57,544 bases of DNA. It comes from Verrucomicrobiaceae bacterium (GTDB lineage Bacteria; Verrucomicrobiota; Verrucomicrobiia; Verrucomicrobiales; Verrucomicrobiaceae). Positions 23,709 to 32,900 of the stretch are shown here, piece by piece. The position numbers and the translations under genes were made by a program. The number at the start of each line of letters is the position of its first letter. Positions within the stretch are counted from its first letter, which is position 1. The stretch covers positions 1-57,544 of the forward strand of contig JAIXOU010000112.1 in NCBI GenBank assembly GCA_027486585.1, given 5' to 3'. The notes under the pieces were generated by a model, which worked only from the letters and a program-made list of their open reading frames with translations, was not told where the DNA came from and did not search any database.

Positions 23709-25178
23709 ATGCGTTCTTTGCTACTACTCATGTTGAGTTACTTAGCGACTGCTCTTTGCACCTCCCCTGTGCTAGGGCAGAAGAACCTGCATTCAGCAGA
23801 TCATCAGACTCAAGAAACTCAGCGCGAATCCCTTTCCGTCGATCAACGGCAAGAGCACGACGATCACCAAGCTGCGGCCCGCTACTGGTATGAAAGCCGC
23901 AATCCAAAGAATCTACCAGCCATGGATGAGGCTTTGGCAAAGGTCATGCCAACGGCCCTGCGCCAGTCAGATTGGATAACTGAGCCGCCCAGCTGGGCAC
24001 AAGCTCACCATACTCAGGCCTACCATGATGCCGGGGCCATCCTTTTGGCCAAGTGCTACACCCTTCTTTATTATGGTAATGTCAAGCAAGCCCAGGAAAG
24101 CCTACGGCTAGTGCATGAAAAGTTTCCACATTCGCTCATGCTGTACCCTAGCAGGATGGTCGTCCTTGTCCGCAAAAACATCCGCTACCACCTTCATGCC
24201 TGCATGCTTTATCATGCCATCTCGACACGCAAGATGGATCAGTTTGAATTCCCTCCAGAACTTGATGAATACGACGGCTGGGCGCAGCCACGAGCCGCTG
24301 AGGACATGGCCATGCTCAGGCTAAGAGAGGGTGATTTTGAATCGCTCGACCACTTGGCCGCGCAGGCCCGCAAAAGACAATTAAAGACCGTCAGCGGCCA
24401 ATGGGTCTCAGACTATGTGTACAGCGGCATGCATCCGCCCGAAAACGAACGCTGGGCAGCCACCGCTTGGGATGAAATGGGTGAACGCATCCAACAATGG
24501 CGGAAAAAGAAACCCGACTCAGTGGATGCACGCATCGGCGAGCTCATCTATACCCTTTACCGTATGAGAGGCATGGTGGACGAGCCTGAAAAACTCAAAC
24601 TAGCCAAATTCAGCGTGGAACAGATGATCCAGGAGATCGGCCCAATCTGTCCACAAGTCTCTTTCATCAAGCTTCTCGTGAACATTCATGAGGAGAAAAG
24701 CTTTAAATCAACGGCCAACATTTTTCATGAGGCCAACAAAAGATATCCAGACTACCCCAACCTCTCCTTCTTCATGCTCGTGCGTCTTGCCGATGAAAAA
24801 GATGGGCTAGTCCTCTGCGGAGCTACGCTGAATTTCATCGGTGAATCCAAGCATAACGAGCAGTTAGCCTTGAGTCTATTGCCTGTCTCGACTTCATTTA
24901 AAGCGATCAAAGACATCACGCAAAATGTCAAAATAGCCAACCTCAGAAACAGCATTTACCGTGCCTTAGAAATGTACCCGCACAGTTTATCTCTGCGCAA
25001 TCGACTAGGCATGATAGCCCTCTATGCAGGGCAGGATGATGTGGCCATGGACATCATGTCCAAAGTAGGCAGCAAATGGGATAAAGAACTCTGGAAAAAC
25101 CAAGAATCCGAAGCCATCCGCCTCACTGAGAAACGCCATGTTTCCAAGGCTCCGGCGGTCAAAATGTCCAGCATTTAA
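23709..25178 (+). CDS. Secreted helical-repeat (TPR-like) protein of unknown function
   Basis: This 489-residue protein has a signal peptide (MRSLLLLMLSYLATALCTSPVLGQ, cleavage near residue 24; positions given rather than a formal prediction). The rest is alpha-helical, with repeated aromatic/alanine patterns (DAGAILLAKCYTLLYYGNVKQAQESLRLV; LGMIALYAGQDDVAMDIMSKV) like tetratricopeptide repeats. The latter sits near the C-terminus and the former about residue 108-136. It probably works in the periplasm. It is preceded by a candidate promoter and converges with rlmN; their stop codons overlap in a shared TTAA. I recognise no specific family. Confidence 0.75.
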   Translation: MRSLLLLMLSYLATALCTSPVLGQKNLHSADHQTQETQRESLSVDQRQEHDDHQAAARYWYESRNPKNLPAMDEALAKVMPTALRQSDWITEPPSWAQAHHTQAYHDAGAILLAKCYTLLYYGNVKQAQESLRLVHEKFPHSLMLYPSRMVVLVRKNIRYHLHACMLYHAISTRKMDQFEFPPELDEYDGWAQPRAAEDMAMLRLREGDFESLDHLAAQARKRQLKTVSGQWVSDYVYSGMHPPENERWAATAWDEMGERIQQWRKKKPDSVDARIGELIYTLYRMRGMVDEPEKLKLAKFSVEQMIQEIGPICPQVSFIKLLVNIHEEKSFKSTANIFHEANKRYPDYPNLSFFMLVRLADEKDGLVLCGATLNFIGESKHNEQLALSLLPVSTSFKAIKDITQNVKIANLRNSIYRALEMYPHSLSLRNRLGMIALYAGQDDVAMDIMSKVGSKWDKELWKNQESEAIRLTEKRHVSKAPAVKMSSI

Positions 25179-26323
25179 GCAGCACCACCCGCACCAATCG
25201 TGATGCGTTTCTGGGGAATGGGAGATTCGATGATGCCTTCGGCAGTTTCTTGCTTCAGGCGGAGTTGACCGCAGGCAGCGGCGATGTCATGGCCTTTTTC
25301 ACGACGCAGGGTTGCGGTGACGCCAGCGGCGACGAGGACATCACGGAAGGCGTCCTGCTGGGCTTCGCTAGGGCGGGTCCAAGGCAGTCCATCGACGGTG
25401 TTGTATGGGATCAGATTGACTTTAGCATGGACGGCTCGGGCGCGCTTGGCCAGCATCCGGGCCTGATCCAGCATATCGTTGACGCCTTCGATGAGGATGT
25501 ATTCCAAAGTGATGTGCTGCTTACTCTTAGAGCGCCAGTATTGCAGGGCGTCGAAAAGCTCGGCCAAGTTGTGCTTTTCATTCACCGGCATGATCTTACT
25601 CCGAACCTCATCACTGGCTCCGTGTAGAGAGATGGCGAGACGGATTTGCAGCGGGAAATCGGCCAACTTCATGATCTGTGGCGCTAAGCCACTGGTGCTG
25701 ACGGTCATGTGGCGTGCACCAATGCCAATGCCCCACTCGGCATTGAGGATCTCAATGGCTTTGATGAGGTTCGAGTAATTCGCCAAAGGCTCGCCCATGC
25801 CCATGAAGACGAGGTTATCGACACGCTCACCGGCATGAGCTTCGACCTGGACGATCTGCTCCACGATCTCAGCGGCGGTGAGATTGCGAGTGAATCCGGC
25901 TAGGCCACTGGCACAAAATTTGCAATCATAGGCACAGCCGACTTGGCTGGAGACACAGAGCGTGCGGCGGTCAGACTTTCCACCGTACAGCGCTGGATTG
26001 GCAGGAATGAGGACGGTCTCCACGTAGCGTCCATCATGCAGTTTGAGCAGGTATTTCCGTGTCGTATCCGCAGAGCCGGTGACATTGGCGATGACCATGC
26101 TGCGGGCGACGTAGCGTTCCGTCAGGGCCTGGCGCATCGGCTTGGACAGGCTAGACATGGCCTCGATCGAGGTGGCACGCTTGGCGTAGGTCCACTCAAT
26201 GAGTTGCTTGGCTCGGAAACCAGGCTCACCGAGCTGTGTGACGACCTCCGTGAGCTCTTGTGGCGTGGTGCCGAGCAGGGCAGTCAGAGGTTTAGCAGGA
26301 ATCATGACAGGCGGCAGAATCAC
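25175..26323 (-). CDS. rlmN: 23S rRNA (adenine-2503-C2)-methyltransferase, dual-specificity RlmN
   Basis: This 382-residue radical-SAM enzyme methylates A2503 of 23S rRNA, and in some bacteria A37 of certain tRNAs. The radical-SAM cluster motif is C130-AYD-C134-KF-C137, followed by ASGLAGFTRNL. The family methyl-carrier cysteine is C351 in RREKGHDIAAACGQL. The opening ELTEVVTQLGEPGFRAKQLIEWTYAK is also typical of RlmN. Translation can begin at GTG 26323, overlapping the upstream gene by a GTGA, or at ATG 26305 (MIPAKPLTALLG). The upstream small gene is on the same strand and probably cotranscribed. The stop shares a TTAA with the convergent gene. Confidence 0.95.
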   Translation of the reverse strand: MILPPVMIPAKPLTALLGTTPQELTEVVTQLGEPGFRAKQLIEWTYAKRATSIEAMSSLSKPMRQALTERYVARSMVIANVTGSADTTRKYLLKLHDGRYVETVLIPANPALYGGKSDRRTLCVSSQVGCAYDCKFCASGLAGFTRNLTAAEIVEQIVQVEAHAGERVDNLVFMGMGEPLANYSNLIKAIEILNAEWGIGIGARHMTVSTSGLAPQIMKLADFPLQIRLAISLHGASDEVRSKIMPVNEKHNLAELFDALQYWRSKSKQHITLEYILIEGVNDMLDQARMLAKRARAVHAKVNLIPYNTVDGLPWTRPSEAQQDAFRDVLVAAGVTATLRREKGHDIAAACGQLRLKQETAEGIIESPIPQKRITIGAGGAA

Positions 26324-26703
26324 TGGGCATGAAAGGCCTTCACGACCTCTTTCACATGCGGTACGTTTTTAGCATCGCGCTCAAAAATGATCTTCCTCTC
26401 GTGGTAGGACTTGGCACTGCCCTGCGGCAAAGAATAGAGCCACTCGGCATCATTGTTCCGGCGCTCAAAAGGTACGCCGAGATAATCAAAGACCTGCTTC
26501 CCATCCATCCCAGGACGGATGCGTGCGAAATGGTCCGCACTGTATTTCATGGAATAGCGGGTGCTAGACTTGAGGAAGTGGCTCACTGCCTCGACCGCCT
26601 CATTCACTGGATAACCGTAGGCGAGGATATAAAAGCCCAGCAGGAATGCGGGAATTCCAACAATGGCAAGCGGAGTAAAAAGGTACCAGTTCTTTTTGAG
26701 CAT
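26320..26703 (-). CDS. Small single-helix membrane protein upstream of rlmN
   Basis: This 127-residue protein starts MLKKNWYLFTPLAIVG; an upstream in-frame start at 26754 would add an unsuitable polar segment. Residues about 6-28 form one membrane helix (LFTPLAIVGIPAFLLGFYILAYG). The soluble part has RIRPGMDGKQVFDYLGVPFERRNNDAEWLYSLP, which resembles SmpA/BamE-type small beta folds (xxGMxxxxVxxxLGxP...), so an envelope lipoprotein-like fold is possible but not established. Its TGA overlaps the GTG start of rlmN, so the two are coupled. Function unknown. Confidence 0.7.
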   Translation of the reverse strand: MLKKNWYLFTPLAIVGIPAFLLGFYILAYGYPVNEAVEAVSHFLKSSTRYSMKYSADHFARIRPGMDGKQVFDYLGVPFERRNNDAEWLYSLPQGSAKSYHERKIIFERDAKNVPHVKEVVKAFHAQ

Positions 26704-26839
26704 ATGGATGAGAAGGGGGAGATCAGATCCTCGGCAGACTGGGGACTCTGGCAAGGATCAAATGTGACCAACCCTGTGCGGCAACAAAAACACTTCTCAG
26801 TGCGATTCCGAAAAAAACATTGTCAGGAAATGCCCAAAA

Positions 26840-26868
26840 CAATCAAAGAGTGCATGCTGCACTGATTG
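26840..26868. promoter_or_regulatory. Dyad between the rlmN unit and the giant secreted-protein gene
   Basis: CAATC (26840-26844) plus AGTGCA (26849-26854) mirror TGCACT (26858-26863) plus GATTG (26864-26868), giving an 11-base-pair stem interrupted by a four-base bulge and a three-base loop. It lies 40 bases before the ATG at 26908, on the divergent intergenic segment. It could be an operator or an RNA hairpin. Nothing else in these 204 bases is recognisable. Confidence 0.35.
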
Positions 26869-26907
26869 TCCAGCCGCTGACCTGCCTTTTCTAACCTGCC
26901 AACAATC

Positions 26908-29900
26908 ATGAAGCTCTTCAAAATGACACGATGCCGCCTACTCTTGGCCTTGCTGATCTGCCTGGGGGCGGGGCCAAGCTCTGGGCAGACGGCGATCACT
27001 CTGGAAGCAAACCAGAAGATCCTTTTATCAGGTATGCGCCTTGAGTTCGGTAGCATCGACATCGGTGGGTATAAGACGCAGAGTTTCACCGTCACAAACG
27101 CCAGCCTCGCCACGGTCACTGGGCTGACCTGCACGCTAGATGGCGCGGATGCAGCGGACTTTGTGCTGAGCACGCCGACGCTGGCCGATCTTGCCGTGGG
27201 AGCGGCGGTCAGCTTCTCGGTGACTTATGTGCCGGAGCTAGTGGGCAAAGTCTCTGCCTCCGTGCTGCATGTACGCAGTTCTGGAGGCAGCTCTTTTGAG
27301 CTTCCTCTGACGGCCACGGGCGGCAATCTGAACCCAACCGTGCTGGTGGAGGAGATCGGCGGATCTGTGGTGACCAGCCTCAGCCGACCGCTGGATTTCG
27401 GCAGCCCGATGATCGGCCAAAGTACCAGCAAGACCTTCCGCATCACCAACACCGGCACAGCTCCGCTTAGGGCGGTGAGTGCGGCGCGGGATGATCCGTG
27501 GAACTACAGGAACTTCTGGTCTATTGGCTTTTATCCCACTTACACTTACCAATACGAGAGCGGCTTCACCGTCACTGGCGACATCACTAGCGTCATCCCT
27601 CCTGGCGAAAGCCGCAGCATCACCGTCACTTGGAAGCCCTATGAAACGGCGCAGAAGACTCGCAACATCACACTTTCCTGGGCCATACGCTACCCACCGC
27701 CGCCACCGACAAACTATGATTTAACAAGTGCCCCAAATCTTCTTTTCGCAGGTCAGGCCATCACGATCAATCCCATTGGCCTCATCCCTTCCGCGGGCCC
27801 TTACATCCCGCCGGTCCGCTTCAGCATCCCTGTCACAGGCGCAGCGGTGCCGTATGTGGTGACTCCCAAACCGCTGAGTGGTCTGCAGTATCATCTGGGG
27901 AACGAGAACTCCTCTGACCAACTAATTTCGAACCAACCGGGTGTGCCCCCTGATGATCCCAGGCTTGGCCCTGCGACTTACTCCGCTCCTGACGGCTCAG
28001 GCCTGCTTACAGACACGCTGATGCGCTGGAAACCAGCCGCCATGCCTTTCAGCAGCCTCACCTACTACAATAGTAACCTTGATTGGCGTAACTTCGCGCA
28101 GATGCAGCTTAGGCTAATCCCGATCACCGTGCCGGATATTGAAGCCACTCAAAAGCTAGGAGTGACTGTCGTAAAAAGCCCCAGGTCCGTCTTGATCACG
28201 GGCACTGGCAGTGCAGCGGAGGCGCTGGGCAGCCGTGTGGCAGTTGCCTTTACCAGTGGCACTCGGCTCAGCCATTCGGACATGCGGCTGCCTGCTGGAG
28301 ACAATGTAGGCATGGAGCTATGGTTCAAGCCTAAAAGCCTCACTGGCACTCAGTGCGTAGCCTTCATGGGAGCAACAGCGGACGCTGGCTTTGGCCTATG
28401 GCTGACTGATGGCGTGCTGCAAGGGCGTGCTGGCAGCAGCTTCATCTTGGCTAGCACACAGGCGCTGGCGGTGGAGGAGTGGCATCACGTCGCCTTGATC
28501 CTGCAAGGTGGTAGCACCAAGCTCTACGTCGATGGTGTGCAGGCAGGCAGTGCCGCGAACGTGACATTGCCACAAACGGTGAAGGCGCTCTCCATAGGTG
28601 CGATGCACGATGGCAGCAGCGGCTACGAAGGGCAGATCGATGAGCTGCGTTTGTTTGAAGTTCCCGCCAGTGGCTTCGATGTTACCCGCCACCTGCTGGC
28701 CAATGCGCTGCCATCGGCTTCACTGGATCAGACGGCACTCGACTATGGCCATGTGCCGCCAGCAGCCATTACACAGCGCACCGCTACATTGGCAAATACA
28801 GGCCCAGGCTGGTTGCGGCTGCTTTCCATGGAGCTCACGGGCGATGGAGCTAGCGACTACAGCGTGTCAGCTCTAGGGCCATACAACAGCTCCACACCCA
28901 TCCAGCCGAATGCCACACCAGCTCCTGTTTATCCGACGTATAACTGGGGCTTCACGACTGTAGGTATGCTTGTGTTCGATACCAATAGCCTATCCGCCTA
29001 TCAAGGCGTCGGCACCAACATCGCTTACCGAGTGGCTGTGGCACCGCAGACAAAGCTGGAGGCGGTGATCACCCATACGGCGAGCACGATTGGTCCACGA
29101 CCAGCTACGCTACGCATCACCACGAACGACCCTGTGTATCCTGTTTATGAGATCGCTTTGAATGCGAACGTCGCGGCTCCTATGCCACAGTCGAAGATCG
29201 AAGTCAGTTCTGATGATGCTTGGGATTGGGGCAGCCTACTAACGAATGGTCAGAGCAATCGCAGCTACACCGTACGCACGGTGGGTTCTTTGCCGATGGC
29301 TAGTTTCGGCTTGGAAATCATTGGCCCAAACGCAGAAGACATCACGCTCGACCCGCAAAACAACCCGATCAACAACGGGCAAGTGAGCTTTTCCGACAAC
29401 GGCTCGGCCTCTATCAGAATCGATGTCCGCCCTCGCTCTGCCGGTGCCCGCTACGCGGCGCTGCGGATCACCAGTGACGACCCTGTGCGGCCAGAAATCA
29501 TCATCCCGCTCTATGGCCGTAGCGTGCAGGCCGTGCCAGAGATCGCGGTAACGGTACATCACAGTGGCGACATTCGTAGGACTCCGGTGGCAGATGGCGG
29601 CAGCGCTGTGTTTAAAGCTACGCTCTCAGGCGGTCATCACTCCTCCATGAACTGCATCGTGCACAGCATCGGCACGGGGACGCTAGAAGGTGTAAGCGCC
29701 AACATCGACGGGGCAGACGCTGCCGATTTCGCCATCGTGGGCGAGTTACCTTCCACCCTTTCGAGTCCTTCTATCTGGCACTTCGATAATAGAAACTGGA
29801 TCAATCTACGGTTCACTCCTAGCCGTGTCGGCACACACACCGCCACACTGCACATCCTCACCAACGATGCCGACGAGAGCCCGTATGACATCACGCTCAC

Positions 29901-32900
29901 AGGTGAAGGACTGACACCCGCCCCGATCATGCAGGTAATTGACCGAGACACAGTCATCGAGTCCGGCACTGGCTTCACTCGCATGGGAAATGCCGTCATT
30001 GGCGCGGCACCCGTCACCCAGACACTGCGCCTGCGAAATGGCGGCACCGCGCCGCTGACGGGCATCACGGCCAGCTTCAGTGGACCGAATGCCAGCGAAT
30101 TCAGCGCCACGCTGCCCAGCCCCATCGCCGCTGGAACTACGGGAGATGTCATCATCGCTTTTACCCCGGAGGACATCGGCCCGCGCAGTGCTGTGCTAAC
30201 GCTCACTAGCAATGCCCCAAACAACCGCACCTACCGCATGAGCCTGGGTGGCACGGGGGCTTATGGGGTGAGATCAAATCTCTCACCGCCTGCCATCCCA
30301 GGCTGGGTCGGCACAGCGATGGCCGAGCTGCCAGATGGCAGCATCGTCATGGCTGGCTACGTGGCAGCTGGCGCAGGTGAGACTGCACCAGCAGTGCCGA
30401 CGAGCAGACTGCGCATCATTGGCAAGGATGGCAGCGAACGCAGGCAGGCACGACTCCAACACATGACGATTTCAGGCATCGTCAAAAGTATTTGCGTTCA
30501 GGCTGATGGCAGCCTGCTGCTGGCAGGCGATTTTACGCGACTCTGGGGTTCTCTAAGGCCTTCAAATGTTACGACTGGTTGGATGCCACCTCCAGGTTAC
30601 GATCCGAGACCCTTCATTGACTGCCAGGGAGTGGCTTTGATACTCTCGGATACTGCATGGATGCCCGCTCAAATAGGTGACGCTCTTTTAACAATAAGCT
30701 TTAGCGGCCAAAGCCAAGCCTACCCCTTGGCATGGAGCACCAGCTTCACTCCACCCACGGGAACCTTCAGTGGCCGCTCTGTCGTTGCTTTACCTGATGG
30801 CAAAGTGCTCGTCGGCGGCAGTGGTAGCCTGGGTGGCAGGGCCAACCTCATCCGCCTCAATGCCAATGGCACGATCGATCCCACTTTCACCCTGCCTGAG
30901 CCAAACGGCCCCGTGAATGCGCTGGCCATGCAAGATGATGGCAAAGTGATTGTCGGGGGAGAGTTCACCAATCTTGGTCATGACAAACTCCCCAACGAAA
31001 CGACAGCCAGCACGACCATTCCTTCCACCACAACCCCACGCAGTGGTTTATGCCGGCTCAATGCCGATGGCAGCGATGATGCCAACTTTGCCAATCGCGG
31101 ATTTCGCCAAGTCATGTCCCTCGCTGTGCGTGGGGATAGCATCGCTGTCGGTGGAATGGGACCGCAATATACAGCCATGATCGCCGGCCCTACGACTCAC
31201 TCCATCACGCCCCCACCTAGCTATGTTGAGATCGATCAAGCCGTGGCGAGACTACTTGGTCGTAATGGTGCGATCCTAGCGACTCAAACCGTTATAGAAC
31301 CCCCGCAAGCTGTGGCCCTGCAGCCAGGCAATCGAATGCTCTTCTCCTCACGCTTCCTGAGCTTCAACGACACCATCACGTATCCTGATATCGCCATGCT
31401 CCAGCCAGACTCAGCGCCGAAGGAATGGTTTGGCATCAAAATCACTGCTGACGTGATGCCTACCAGCAGCGTGGAGCCCTTTCTGATCAAATACCAGCAA
31501 CTTGTCGGCGCGAGCGGAGTGCCTCTCGCGATCAACGCCCTGATTGCACAAGCCGATGGCAAAGTGCTCACGGCGGGTAATTTCACCAGGGCCAAAGTAG
31601 GACTCGATCGGCGTGGGTACCGTTCTGAGGGTGATCAGCGCCTGCCCCAGCCCACTCCCTTGCTGCCAGTGCTGGACAATTCCTCGCTACCAGCCGAGAC
31701 GCCGCTGGCAGGCTTCGCGCAGCTGGATGTGGATGGGTTTTATCATGCAAGTCCGCGAGTCACCTTCCCTGGACAAACATCGGTCCGATCAGGCTGGTAC
31801 ACCCACTACCTAACAACAGATGGCTTGGCTAAAATCGACGTCCGACCTGCCACTCTGATTTCGCCAACAGATATCCTGACTTCAATCCTGACCTCACCCT
31901 GGACAACCATCTTCGGTGTCCCCGAATACGAAGTCGGCATGAGCATTTTCATCGATGGTCCCGACGCTGCGGCGTTTGGCCGTGGACCTGTCGTCGATCC
32001 ATACTTAACCACACAATCAGCCGTCTTTGACCTCCATAGACTAGCTTCGATGTGGCTGAGTTTCACCCCCACTCACCAGGGCAAGCACCGCGCTGTGCTG
32101 AATGTGCATCAAGACGGGATCGACAACGACTTCGAGATAGCGCTAGAAGGCCGGGGGCCGGACTCTATGCCTGACCAAGTACGCCTTGTGGACGCCAATA
32201 ACACCCTCTTACAAAGCTCAGATCAACGCGAGCTAGGAAACGTGCCTCTCGGAAGCTCGTCCAAACTGGGGCTACGGCTTTTCAACGACGCCGACATGGC
32301 CAACAGCACGCCGTTTGAGCTCAGCCTCACGGGGCCAAATGCCAGCGAATTCACGGTTTCACCAGCTGCGATCGACAGCATCCCAGGCTCAACGCGGAAT
32401 GGTGCAGGCTTAGCACCCATCGACATCACCTTTAAGCCCACCAGTATCGGACCACGCTGGGCGACACTAAATCTAGTGACGGTCACTCGTGGTCGATCAG
32501 GGGAAACACGCAGCCTGCCCTTTACGATCACTCTCAGGGGGACCGGTGCCGCTGCACCACTCGCGTTCACGGAGCAGCCGCAAGACGTTCTGGTGATGCA
32601 GGGAGCGCCATTCAGCCTGCGTGTTGGATTCAATTTCAACAATGCGACAGACGTAAACTGGTATCACCAACAGGACAGCAGAGATCGCATCGCAAAAACA
32701 GTCACTTTCATCTCCCGTGCCTATCCCAGTCTCGGCAGTGACAGCTTGGATTTCCCGTCTGCCGATAGCGCATCCGCTGGCCTCTACAGGGTGGAAATCA
32801 GCGACACCATTGACCAGGCTAACTCGCTGACAGCCCGCGTCGGTATCGTCTCCTTGCTTAACCGCCAAGTCGATTTGGCGCTGGGACAAACAGCAAACCT

